Source: Massilia oculi (GTDB lineage Bacteria > Pseudomonadota > Gammaproteobacteria > Burkholderiales > Burkholderiaceae_D). From it: 64,000 nucleotides of DNA. The translations under genes and the position numbers were made by a program. The notes under the pieces were generated by a model. That model had not been told where the DNA came from, ran no database searches, and saw nothing but the letters and a program-made list of their open reading frames with translations. The stretch's first letter is position 1. Each line of letters begins with the position of its first letter. The DNA is taken from contig NZ_CP029343.1 of the NCBI RefSeq assembly GCF_003143515.1, positions 5,580,001-5,644,000 on the forward strand, written 5' to 3'. This document shows, piece after piece, positions 33,050 to 42,322 of the stretch.

Positions 33050-35854
33050 ATGAAGCCGATCTTTATCGTCTTTTGCATCGCGCTGTCCGTCGCGCTGTCC
33101 GGCTGCACTGGCGACGATGCCGACAAGCGGCCCCAATCGGCGACGGCGACGCCAGCTGCCGGGCGCGTGCCGGGCCCGGACATCTCCGATGCCGATGAGC
33201 GGGCTCTGGTCAGGCGCCTCAATACGCCGGAGGCGGCGCGCGTCTTCCGGCAGTACAACGCCACCGGCGGCCGGCAAATCCAGGATCACCTGCGCGTCAT
33301 CTACGGCGCCGACCCGGCCTTCAAGCGCGATGCCGGCAGCGCCCGGCGCCCGCTGGAGGACAACGTCGTGGGGCCGGTCACGCTCAAGTGGCTCGTGCAG
33401 TTCTGCCGCGACTACGGCATCGTCGCGAGCGACCCCAGGTTCGAGCGCGCCGTGGTGGCTTCGCTGGAACAGGTCGCCGTGATTGCCGGCGTCTACCCGA
33501 ACTGGGTCGAGATCCTCTCCGGCTCCGACTTCGAAGAGTGGATTGCCGGCCAGCCGGACCCGGACCGGAAACTCAGCCTGCAGCGGCGCCGTTCGGGCGA
33601 CGCTTCCCAGGTCATTGCGCTGATCCGGCAGTACCAGCGCGAACCGGCGCCGGTGCGTCGACCCCTTGCACCGATCGAACGGACCTTCGGCTACGACCCC
33701 AAACGGACCGAAAAGATTGGCGACCTGGCCGCGGTGGCCGACCGCCTCAAGTCGCTGTCGGGCCATTTGCCCGAACATGAGCGCATCTTCGACGAATATG
33801 TGCGCGAGGAACTGGGAGGAATCGTCGTGCCCAAGGGCGCGCTGGCGTTGGTCAAGCGCCATTCAAGGGTCGACGCCTATCTGGTGAACGACGAACTGCT
33901 GCAGCGGCTGCGCGCCGAAGGAATGCCCGAGGCTGCCGTGATCGCGTTAAAGGAACTCGCAGGCAAGGAGTATGCGAACGCCCAGGAGTTCCAGGACGTG
34001 TTGCGCGAGACTGCCGACGCCAACGACCAGCTCGACGCGGTCGAGCGCAAGCGGCTGGATATCGTGCGCGGCGCGCGCGTCGTGCGCTACCAGGTGCCCG
34101 CGGACCTGGCCGAGAAGCTGGCGGCGGGAACGCAGCCCGACCCGGCGCTCGCCGCCCTGTTCGAAGGCTTCAGGAATGTGCAGTACCCGACCAGGGAACT
34201 GTTCGACGCCGCACTCGACTGGCAGGTGCGGCGTGGGCTTGGCATGTGCCCCGATCTGCCGCCGAAAACGCCGGACAAGGATACCCCGCAAGGACCGCAG
34301 GGTAAGCTCGACGAGCCCGCCCTCGCGCAACTCGAGGTGCTGATGCAGGGACGGGAGGTGTCGTTCGACCGGATAAGGAAGCTGCGCGAGCGGCGCGGAT
34401 GCAGCGCCGCCGAGCAGCTCGAGGCCGACGAGCTCATATACAAGGTCGCACAGGTCGTGATACCGCGCCTCGAAGGCGAGATGGACTTCGATATCTCGAA
34501 CACCGTGCCTGCGCTGGCGGCACGCACGCGTGACTGGGCGCCCGACTGGTGCCGTTGCGCGCGTCCCGAGCAGGACGGGATAGTGTATGGATTTTATCCC
34601 CTGTGGCTCGATGCCGGCGAACGCCAGATCGATTTCGGTGCGCTCACGCGCATCGGGCTGTATGGCGTGACGGTCGACGAGGACGGCGCGCTGCGGGGAC
34701 CGCCGGGCATGGAAGCACTCGCCATTTCCGACTACCTGGGGTCGATGATGCGCGCCGCCCACCGGTATGACGTCAAGGTGGATTGGGTAGTGTCGCGCAG
34801 CGACTGGGCGGAATGGCGCACCTTCACGGTCAAGCGCAAGCAGGAAGTCCTCGCGGCGCTTGGTGAAAATATCGAGGACCTGCTGGAACGCGAGCCGCCC
34901 GATGGCCGCCAGGCCATGATACGGTTCGCTTCGCTGGGCCAGGATGCCGGACCGACCGGCGGGGACGGCGTCGTGCTGTACTTTCGCGATTTTCCGGGTG
35001 CGGACAAGGAGTTGTATAACGCCTTCGTCGCTGACCTGTACAAGCGGCTGGACGGGATGAAGCCCGCGCGGCGGCTCAGTATTGCGGTCGAGTACCAGGA
35101 GCTGGGCCGGGCGGGCCCGTTCGCCTACCGCAATATGGTCGACCTGATCAAGGAGGTCAATCCGGTCGACACGTCGTTCGCGGACAGTGGCAGGCAGATG
35201 GAGAAGGACATCCCGATCCTGGCCCTGATCCCGGAGCCAACCCGGGACAGCAAGAAAGCGCTGCGCACCGGGATCCAGAACGCGCTGCACGGCGCCGACG
35301 CAGCGCGCCTGCAATGGGCGTTGACGCCGGTGGTCGAATACGACGGCGTCGGATCGGCCCAACTGGCCGACGACATCGTATTCGCTGCGGCCAACTATCG
35401 CGGGGTCGGCTTCTGGCCGCTCGCCTTCGCCGGCACGCGCGGCCCCGACGACAAGCTGGCCGACAATGACGCCAACCGGCTGGTGGCAGGGTTCCTGCAG
35501 CCCTTCGGCGACCCGGCCACCAAGATCAGCTACCACGCCGGCTACCTGTGTCCGCACCGCCTGTGGCTGCGCTGGATGTTCTGGGGAACGCTGGCGCTGG
35601 CGATCGGCGTCGGTGCGGTGTATTTCAGCTGCCGGGGGTGCAATGAACGCCTCGACAATAGCGGACTGTACTTCGGGGGCATGGTGGCGCTGCTGGTGTT
35701 GCCGCTGCTGACGCTGGCGGTGCTGGTGGTGAGCGATCCGTTGCTGACTGGTTATCTGAAGTATACGCTGGCGCTGTATGGCACCGGCGGCATCGTGGCG
35801 GCGGCGCTGGTGTCGCGCTATTACTTCAAGAAGTCGCGCCGCAAGCTGCCGTAG
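33050..35854 (+). CDS. Large lipoprotein with degenerate GH18-like domain and C-terminal membrane helices
   Basis: A 934-residue protein. Residues 1-19 are a lipoprotein signal ending SVALSGC. Near residue 105 NVVGPVTLKWLVQFCRDYGI resembles a peptidoglycan-binding repeat. From about residue 507 a glycosidase-18-like barrel is suggested by GIVYGFYPLWLDAG, LTRIGLYGVTVDEDG and DGVVLYFRDFPG, but the DxxDxDxE catalytic motif is not present at the last site, so it may be a binding domain. Three hydrophobic helices close the protein (residues about 840-930). It follows the Pvc15 gene by one base. A cell-wall-facing role in anchoring, docking or release of the particle is inferred. Confidence 0.6.
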   Translation: MKPIFIVFCIALSVALSGCTGDDADKRPQSATATPAAGRVPGPDISDADERALVRRLNTPEAARVFRQYNATGGRQIQDHLRVIYGADPAFKRDAGSARRPLEDNVVGPVTLKWLVQFCRDYGIVASDPRFERAVVASLEQVAVIAGVYPNWVEILSGSDFEEWIAGQPDPDRKLSLQRRRSGDASQVIALIRQYQREPAPVRRPLAPIERTFGYDPKRTEKIGDLAAVADRLKSLSGHLPEHERIFDEYVREELGGIVVPKGALALVKRHSRVDAYLVNDELLQRLRAEGMPEAAVIALKELAGKEYANAQEFQDVLRETADANDQLDAVERKRLDIVRGARVVRYQVPADLAEKLAAGTQPDPALAALFEGFRNVQYPTRELFDAALDWQVRRGLGMCPDLPPKTPDKDTPQGPQGKLDEPALAQLEVLMQGREVSFDRIRKLRERRGCSAAEQLEADELIYKVAQVVIPRLEGEMDFDISNTVPALAARTRDWAPDWCRCARPEQDGIVYGFYPLWLDAGERQIDFGALTRIGLYGVTVDEDGALRGPPGMEALAISDYLGSMMRAAHRYDVKVDWVVSRSDWAEWRTFTVKRKQEVLAALGENIEDLLEREPPDGRQAMIRFASLGQDAGPTGGDGVVLYFRDFPGADKELYNAFVADLYKRLDGMKPARRLSIAVEYQELGRAGPFAYRNMVDLIKEVNPVDTSFADSGRQMEKDIPILALIPEPTRDSKKALRTGIQNALHGADAARLQWALTPVVEYDGVGSAQLADDIVFAAANYRGVGFWPLAFAGTRGPDDKLADNDANRLVAGFLQPFGDPATKISYHAGYLCPHRLWLRWMFWGTLALAIGVGAVYFSCRGCNERLDNSGLYFGGMVALLVLPLLTLAVLVVSDPLLTGYLKYTLALYGTGGIVAAALVSRYYFKKSRRKLP

Positions 35855-35928
35855 GGTGGTCGGGCGGGCGAACCGGCCGTGATCATCGAATCATATTGAT
35901 ACCGACATCTTTAACGGAGGAGACCCTC

Positions 35929-37158
35929 ATGCAAGAGCGGATGCATTCACCAGAGCGGAAGGAAAGCGAGCCTGGCGGCGCCCGTCGGCCAGTTGCCGGC
36001 GTGGCGGTGCGGAGGGATTTCGTTGACAAGCGCTCGTCGGCGGTGGTGCAGGGCGAACTCATCGACATGGTCAACGACAGTGCGCGGTTGTCGCAATCAA
36101 TGGCGTTGAGCAATGTTATCCACGCCGGTGCGCGGCAGGTGGAGGAGGGTCATCGACCCGGCCCGGCATCAGGCGCGGCGGTTCAAGCGCAACATGATGA
36201 TGGAGCATCGGGCGGCCAGTCGCCAGTGCAGCGCCCACGAGAACCCAACCATGCCGGGCTGCCGGATCGATTGAAGTCAGGGATAGAGTCGCTTTCCGGG
36301 ATGAGCATGGATCATGTCAAGGTCCACTACAATTCGTCCAGGCCGGCGCAATTGCAGGCGCACGCTTACGCGCAAGGAAGCGAGATTCATGTGGCGCCCG
36401 GTCAGGAACGATATTTGCCGCATGAGGCGTGGCATGTGGTGCAGCAGGCGCAGGGGCGCGTAAAGCCGACAATGCAGCTCCATACCGGGCAGGCGGTGAA
36501 CAGCGATGCAGGTCTGGAGGCCGAGGCCGATATCATGGGCGGAAAGGCTTTGGACCGAGGCATGGCCCGCATGCCGCCACCAGGCCACGTCAACGTCGAC
36601 GCCACTCCGGTCGCGGTCGAAGGCATCGCGCAGTTGCGAGGCAATCGACGCCCGGCCGCTTATCGGCAGTTCGCGAACCGGACAGATGTGCCGGCCCGCC
36701 ACCACGTCTTCAACGCCGAGACAGGTACCGACGGCCGGCTTAGCGGACTGCATGCTTATAAAGACGGCGCATTACCGAACAATGTCCAGGTGCTGTTTAC
36801 CCATGGAAGCACGAATGGGGTGCATATCATCGTATGCACCGACAACGTGGCGGTCAACGGGATCCGCTACTGCAAATGGAGTTCGATGTTTCCTCGAGAT
36901 ATGCCGGAGGCAGTGGTGTGCTTCCTGCTGCTTCGGGCGGCAGGCCTGGTCGAGGCCAACGAGGCGCCGGAAGTCGGCACCGGGTATGGAACGATCGCGG
37001 TAGGCGGTTCCGGCGATACCAGGTATCCCGTTCATTCAGGGTCTCGGGCAATTCACGCGACACTCGCCGCCGCCTTCGGGAACGCTTACACGCCGGCTGG
37101 CCATCACCCGCTGCCGAGCCTGACGCGTGGCGGTGTGGCCTACAGGATTAACAACTAA
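35929..37158 (+). CDS. DUF4157 eCIS cargo protein with EndoU-like C-terminal toxin domain
   Basis: A 409-residue protein; ATG 35929 follows GGAGGAGA. Residues 1-115 are disordered and polar. A DUF4157 (eCIS core) domain spans about 120-195: LPDRLKSGIESLSGMSMDHV, QGSEIHVAPGQERYLPHEAW, with HEAWHVVQQ near residue 164. From about 256 the C-terminus matches the layout of bacterial EndoU ribonucleases: HHVFNAETG, GLHAYKDG, GVHIIVCT, then KWSSMFPRD and GYGTIAVGG, giving candidate catalytic His, His and Lys. DUF4157 proteins are the typical payloads of eCIS, so this is the probable toxin delivered by the adjoining machine. No immunity gene follows; the next gene is on the other strand. Confidence 0.75.
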   Translation: MQERMHSPERKESEPGGARRPVAGVAVRRDFVDKRSSAVVQGELIDMVNDSARLSQSMALSNVIHAGARQVEEGHRPGPASGAAVQAQHDDGASGGQSPVQRPREPNHAGLPDRLKSGIESLSGMSMDHVKVHYNSSRPAQLQAHAYAQGSEIHVAPGQERYLPHEAWHVVQQAQGRVKPTMQLHTGQAVNSDAGLEAEADIMGGKALDRGMARMPPPGHVNVDATPVAVEGIAQLRGNRRPAAYRQFANRTDVPARHHVFNAETGTDGRLSGLHAYKDGALPNNVQVLFTHGSTNGVHIIVCTDNVAVNGIRYCKWSSMFPRDMPEAVVCFLLLRAAGLVEANEAPEVGTGYGTIAVGGSGDTRYPVHSGSRAIHATLAAAFGNAYTPAGHHPLPSLTRGGVAYRINN

Positions 37159-37179
37159 GTGTTAGGTGGCCAGTCGAAT

Positions 37180-38247
37180 TTACCCTTCGCCCGGCTCGTG
37201 AAACTCATCCGCCCGTGAGAACAAATCCCATGCCGCAATGAACAGCGCCGCGATCACCGGCCCGATCACGAAGCCGTTCAGCCCGAACAAGGCCATGCCG
37301 CCCAGGGTCGACAGCAGGATAACGTAGTCGGGCAACTTGGTGTCCTTGCCGACCAGGATCGGGCGCAGGATGTTGTCGACCAGGCCGATCACTAGCACGC
37401 CATAGGCGGCGAGCACCACGCCTTGCCAGATCTCTCCGGTCGCCAGGAAGTAGACCGCCACCGGCGCCCACACCAGCGCGGCGCCGACCGCCGGCAGCAG
37501 CGACAGGAAGGCCATCACCACGCCCCACAGCAAGGCGCCGCTGACGTCCAGCGCCCAGAAGATCAGGCCTCCCAGCGCACCCTGGGCCATCGCCACCAGC
37601 ACATTGCCCTTGACCGTGGCCCGGATCACCGTGGTGAAATTCTGGAACAGGCGGCCCTTGTATTCGACCGACAGGGGCACCGCGCGCTGGATGCGCGCCG
37701 CCAGGATGCGGCCGTCGCGCAGCAGGAAGAACAGCAGGTACAGCATGATCGTCATGCTGACCACGAAGTCCAGCGTGTTGCGCCCAATATTGAGGGCGTA
37801 CTGCGCGGTGGCCTGGCTGATCTGGGCAGCGCCTTCGGCGATCTTGTCCTGCAGCGACGCCAGGTTCGTCAGTTCAAAACGCTCGAGCAGCGAGATCGCC
37901 CAGTCGGGCAGGGCGCGGATCACGAGGTTGAAGTAAGAGGCGACGTCGACCTGGCCCGCGCTGACGCGGGCATAGATGGCGGTGACTTCATTGATCAGCG
38001 ACGAGGTGATCAGGGCCAGCGGAAACAGCACCATCAGCACGATCACCAGCAGCGAGAGCAGGGCGGCGGCCGTCGGCCGCCCCTTGGTCGCGCGCAGCAG
38101 GCGCGATTGCAGCGGTGCGAACAGGATGGCGAACACGACGCCCCAGAACACGGCCCCGGAGTAGGGCAGCAATACCCAGAAGAAAGCGATCGTCACGATC
38201 GCCAATAACATGAGGAAGGAGTTCTGCGGCAGCGTATATTGCTTCAT
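37180..38247 (-). CDS. AI-2E family transporter (PerM/YdiK-like)
   Basis: A 355-residue inner-membrane protein, about eight helices, of the AI-2E transporter (UPF0118) superfamily. Visible signatures: LLAIVTIAFFWVLLPYSGAV at the start, LLFFLLRDGRILAARI in the middle, and VDNILRPILVGKDTKLPDYV followed by LLSTLGGMALFGLNGFVIGP, the family's most conserved region. The start ATG (38245-38247) is chosen over longer frames because the first helix begins there. Substrate unknown; members export autoinducer-2, ions or other small compounds. It converges with the cargo gene. Confidence 0.88.
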   Translation of the reverse strand: MKQYTLPQNSFLMLLAIVTIAFFWVLLPYSGAVFWGVVFAILFAPLQSRLLRATKGRPTAAALLSLLVIVLMVLFPLALITSSLINEVTAIYARVSAGQVDVASYFNLVIRALPDWAISLLERFELTNLASLQDKIAEGAAQISQATAQYALNIGRNTLDFVVSMTIMLYLLFFLLRDGRILAARIQRAVPLSVEYKGRLFQNFTTVIRATVKGNVLVAMAQGALGGLIFWALDVSGALLWGVVMAFLSLLPAVGAALVWAPVAVYFLATGEIWQGVVLAAYGVLVIGLVDNILRPILVGKDTKLPDYVILLSTLGGMALFGLNGFVIGPVIAALFIAAWDLFSRADEFHEPGEG

Positions 38248-38489
38248 CGGCGGAGTGAAATGGTTGATGTTTCCTGATGATAAACCATGCCATCGCCTGT
38301 ACGACTGCGTTTCGCGTGGCGCAGTGCGCGTCCTGACAAATAGTTCGACTTTTGGTGAAGTGTCGCTTAATGACCACGAAGTCATTTCAATCGTGCGCAT
38401 TGTTTAAATGACATCTTGCGATAATTAATGTCGCCGCGTCAAGACGTAGTCTGGCGGGCTTCAACCAACATTCTTTATCGGAGAGTCAC

Positions 38490-39333
38490 ATGTCCCGCAA
38501 CGCGCCGCGCACCATTCACACCACACTCGTCATTGCCCTGAAGGGCGCCATCCTGCTGGCGCGGCAAGCGCCGGCATGGCCCAGGCCCAGCAGTCGCCGG
38601 CCCTCGATCGCATGAGCATTTCCGCCGGCGCCTTCTATGCCGAGCCGAAGATCCATCTGGGCGGCGACACCCGCTACGGCCGCGTCGACACGCCCGACGA
38701 AAAAATCGACGACGTCACCCTGCCGCGCGTGAAGGCCGAGATGCTGATCGGCGACAGCCATGGCCTGTCGTTCGATTACTTCCGCTTCGACGAAGACTGG
38801 CCGGCAGCGCCAGCGGCGACACCGTCTACGAAGGCCGTCCGGTCAGCGGCACCATCACCGCCGACGCCGACCTGCGCCTGGAAATGGCGCGCTTCGCCTA
38901 CAAATGGTGGATGGGCAAGGAAAAGAACGCCTTCGGCGTGGGCCTGGGCGCGGCCTACCTGCGCGCCAAGATCTCGGGTTCGGCCGAGGCAAACCTGAGC
39001 GCCTCCAATCCGGTCGAGAACTACTCGTTCAGCGGTTCGGCCGAGGGCAGCGACAGCGTCTGGGCGCCAACCGTCGAGCTGGCATGGCGCCACCAGTTGA
39101 ACGAGCAATGGCGCTTCTACGTCGACGCCTCGGGCATCAAGAAGAATGGCGGCACGATCGAGGGCCATATCTGGAACGGCGCCGTCGGCGTCGAATGGTT
39201 CCCGCACAAGAATGTCGGCCTGGTGCTCGACTACAACGTGCAGAAGATCGACCTGCACCGCAACGGCGACCGCACCGCCGACCTCGACCTGAAGCTGAAG
39301 GGACCGTCGGCCTTCGTCAAGGTGCGCTTCTGA
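38490..39333 (+). pseudogene. Outer-membrane beta-barrel protein, two frameshifts
   Basis: Three frames must be joined. Frame 1 from ATG 38490 (after GGAGAG) starts a signal peptide that breaks near 38555. Frame 2 continues ASAGMAQAQQSPALDRMSIS, then MLIGDSHGLSFDYFRFDEDW, and breaks near 38803. Frame 3 gives SASGDTVYEGRPV ... RLEMARFAYKWWMGKEK to the end, LKGPSAFVKVRF, with the terminal Phe typical of outer-membrane barrels. Joined length is about 280 residues. Both breaks need a -1 shift, each as if one base were missing from a G/C run, so sequencing error is as likely as true decay. Confidence 0.75.
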
Positions 39334-39433
39334 TACACGGAAACCGCGCGATTCAACCGAAAAGACACGCTCAATTGCTTCCGGTCATAATACATAGTGC
39401 GAAAGCACTAATGTAGCGGAGCGAGGAGAACGA

Positions 39434-40720
39434 TTGAGCGCGGAGCATCTGATCGGCTGTCATGATTGCGGTTGCCTTTACCACCGGGAGCCGCTGAACT
39501 CGTGCGAGCGCGCGCGCTGCACGCGCTGCCGCCACGAGCTGTACCGCTGGCATGCCGGCGGGCCGCTGCGTCGTGCCGACTCGCTGGTGGCGCTGACCAT
39601 GGGCGCCGTGCTGGTCTACCTGCTGGCCCAGAGCTTCCCGATCGTCACGCTCGAACTGGGCGGCATGGCGACCGGCGCAACTCTGCTGCAGGCGGTGGGC
39701 GTGCTGTGGAACGCGGGGATGCAGGTGGTCGCGGCCATGGTGCTGTTGTGCGCCATCGTCTTCCCGGGACTGGAACTGGGCGCGCTGCTGTACGTCGCCA
39801 TCGGCCTGCGGCGCGGCCGGCGCGTTCCCGGATTTCACCTGGTGCTGCGGGTGGTCCAGGGCGCGCGCTACTGGGCCATGACCGAGGTGCTGATGATTGG
39901 CATCCTGATCACGGTCATCAAGATGACCAGTCTGGCGCGGGTGGTGCCGCATCCGGGGCTGTTCGCCTTCGGCGTACTCACCATCCTGTGCGCGCTCGTG
40001 ATGCGCTACGAACCGAAGGCGCTGTGGGAGCTGGCCGATCGCCTGGCGCCGCGCCCGCGGCAGGAGGCCGGGGCAGACGCCGTCGCCCATGCGCCGGACA
40101 CCCTCGTAGCCTGCCGCGCCTGCGGCCTGGTCAACGGCCACCCCTGGCAGCGCGCGAAGGACGGCGTTTGCCACTGCCGCCGCTGCGGCGCCGCGCTGCA
40201 CCGCCGGATCCCGAACAGCATCGGCTGGACCTGGGTCATGCTTGCCGCCGCCACGCTGCTCTACGTTCCCGCCAACCTGCTGCCCGTGATGTATTCGCGC
40301 ATGATCGGCGGCGGCGCCGAGGGCGACACCATCATGAGCGGCGTGCTGCTGTTCTGGAACACCGGTTCGCCGGGCCTGGCCATCATCATCTTCATCGCCA
40401 GCGTGGTGGTGCCGGTGTCGAAGCTGGTGGCGCTGGCCTGGCTCAACGCCACCGCCCAGCTGCGCTCGCGCGCGGCGCCGCTGGCCCGCACCCGCGCCTA
40501 CCGGGTGGTGGAATTCGTCGGCCGCTGGTCGATGCTCGACATCTTCGTGGTCGCGTTGACCGTGGCCCTGGTGCGCTTCGACGCGCTGGCCACGATCACC
40601 GCCGGCCCCGGCGCGATCGCTTTCGGCTGCGTGGTGATCCTGACCATGGTCGCCTCGCACCAGTTCGACCCGCGCCTGATCTGGGACCCTATTGAATCGA
40701 ATGGAGAACGACATGTCTGA
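39434..40720 (+). CDS. pqiA: Paraquat-inducible protein A (PqiA), two-domain membrane protein
   Basis: A 428-residue inner-membrane protein with two tandem PqiA domains. Each starts with a zinc-ribbon-like CxxC pair (CHDCGCLYHREPL ... CTRCRH; CRACGLVNGHPW ... CRRCG) followed by four helices (LLAQSFPIVTLELGG; ANLLPVMYSRMIGGG). TTG 39434 is used after GAGGAG (39422-39427). A GNRA-type hairpin, TAGTGC-GAAA-GCACTA, sits in the leader at 39395-39410. First gene of a pqiABC operon for lipid transport across the envelope; its 3' end overlaps pqiB. Confidence 0.9.
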   Translation: MSAEHLIGCHDCGCLYHREPLNSCERARCTRCRHELYRWHAGGPLRRADSLVALTMGAVLVYLLAQSFPIVTLELGGMATGATLLQAVGVLWNAGMQVVAAMVLLCAIVFPGLELGALLYVAIGLRRGRRVPGFHLVLRVVQGARYWAMTEVLMIGILITVIKMTSLARVVPHPGLFAFGVLTILCALVMRYEPKALWELADRLAPRPRQEAGADAVAHAPDTLVACRACGLVNGHPWQRAKDGVCHCRRCGAALHRRIPNSIGWTWVMLAAATLLYVPANLLPVMYSRMIGGGAEGDTIMSGVLLFWNTGSPGLAIIIFIASVVVPVSKLVALAWLNATAQLRSRAAPLARTRAYRVVEFVGRWSMLDIFVVALTVALVRFDALATITAGPGAIAFGCVVILTMVASHQFDPRLIWDPIESNGERHV

Positions 40721-42322
40721 ACCGGACGGCGCACGACCGCCGCAGGGGCCCAGCTCGCCCGACGTCGACCGCCCGAGCCGCTGGCTGCCGTCGCTGATTT
40801 GGCTGATACCGCTGCTGGCGGCCATCATTGGCGCCTGGCAGGTGGTCCAATGGGTGACCAACAAGGGCCCCACGGTGTACGTCTATTTCGCGACCGGCGA
40901 AGGCCTGGAGGCGAACACCACCCGGGTCAAGTACAAGGACGTCGACATCGGCCGCGTGGTGTCGGTGACCCTGGCCGAGGACGGCAACCGGGTGGTGGCC
41001 AAGATCGAGATGGCCAAGGAGGCGGGCCGCTTCACCGCCAAGGATTCGCGCTTCTGGGTGGTGCGCCCCCAGATCGGCGCCAGCGGCGTGTCGGGACTCG
41101 GCACCCTGCTGTCCGGCCCCTATATCGGCGCCGCGCCCGGCACGTCCGAGGATTCCAGCAACGCCTTCACCGGCCTGGAGACGGCGCCGCCGATCCCGAT
41201 CGGCCTGAAGGGCCGCGAATACCTGCTGCACGCCGACACCCTGGGCTCGGTGGCGCCCGGCTCGCCAGTCTACTTCCGGCGCGTGCGCGTCGGCCAGGTG
41301 GCGAAGGTCGAACTGGACAAGGCCGGCCAGGGCATCGACATGTCGGTGTTCGTCGAGCAGCCGTATATCGGTTTCGTCGGGGCGGACACGCGCTGGTACC
41401 ATGCCAGCGGGGTCGACCTGCGCCTGGACGCGAGCGGCCTGAAGCTCAATACGCAATCGCTGGCGGCGCTGGCCACCGGCGGCATCGCCTTTGAATCGAC
41501 CGACGGCAAAAAGCCGGCCGCGCCCGCCCGGCGGGCAGCCGCTACCGCCTGGCCGAAGACCGCGCCGCTGCCCTGCGCCCGCCGGACGGCCCGGCCACCA
41601 GCGCGGTGCTGTACTTCGACCAGACGCTGCGCGGCCTGGCGCCGGGCGCGCCGGTCGACTTCCGCGGCGTGGCGCTGGGCGAGGTGCGCAGCGTGGGCAT
41701 CGAATGGGACCGCGAGCGCCGCCGCTTCAATATGCCGGTGACGATCGACATGTACCCGGGCCGCCTGGGCCAGGACTTCATGAACGCCCTGAACCAGGGC
41801 CGCGAGGGCAAGGACATGATGGGCATGATGGTGGGCCGCGGCCTGCGCGCGCAGCTGCGCAACGGGAACATCCTCACCGGTCAGCTGTACGTGGCGCTCG
41901 ATTTCTTCCCCAACGCGGCCAAGGCCACGATCGGCCAGCAAGGCGAGCTGGTGGTGCTGCCGACGGTGCCGGGCCAGCTCGATGAGCTGCAAAGCCAGGT
42001 GGCGCGCATCGCCAACAAGCTGGACAAGGTGCCGTTCGACGAGATCGGTGCCAACCTGAACCGCACGCTGGCGCAGGCGAATGCGACGCTCGAGCGCCTC
42101 GAAGGCCAGGTGCTGCCGGAGATGACGGGCACGCTCAGCGCCGCTAAAGGCACCTTTGCGCGCGCCGAAAACCTGCTGGCGCAGGATTCGCCGCTGCAGT
42201 CCGACTTGCGCCAGGCATTGCAGGAAGTGTCGGACACGATGGCCAAGCTCAATGCGCTGGCCGACTACCTCGAACGTAATCCGCAGTCGATCATCCGCGG
42301 CAAACCCCAGGAGAAGAATTGA
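40713..42322 (+). CDS. pqiB: MCE-family protein PqiB, frameshifted in this sequence
   Basis: About 536 residues when joined. An N-terminal membrane helix (WLPSLIWLIPLLAAIIGAWQ) is followed by three MCE domains, beginning PTVYVYFATGEGLEANTTRV, EYLLHADTLGSVAPGSPVYF and VLYFDQTLRGLAPGAPVDFR. A C-terminal coiled region follows. The frame breaks between domains 2 and 3 near 41515-41535; a -1 shift restores RPAGSRYRLAEDRAAALRPP and the rest. PqiB multimers form a periplasm-spanning lipid tunnel. ATG 40713 has GGAG seven bases upstream. If the break is real the protein loses its third domain and C-terminus. Confidence 0.85.

Noticed and set aside
36412..36447. HEAWH in the cargo protein as evidence of a metalloprotease toxin
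   Set aside because: This HExxH-like motif is a regular part of the DUF4157 domain itself and does not show protease function.
11012..37158. Prophage or type VI secretion system
   Set aside because: No capsid, portal, terminase, integrase or lysis genes, and no TssJLM membrane complex or ClpV. Presence of Pvc15-type ATPase, DUF5908, CIS_TMP and DUF4157 fits an eCIS.
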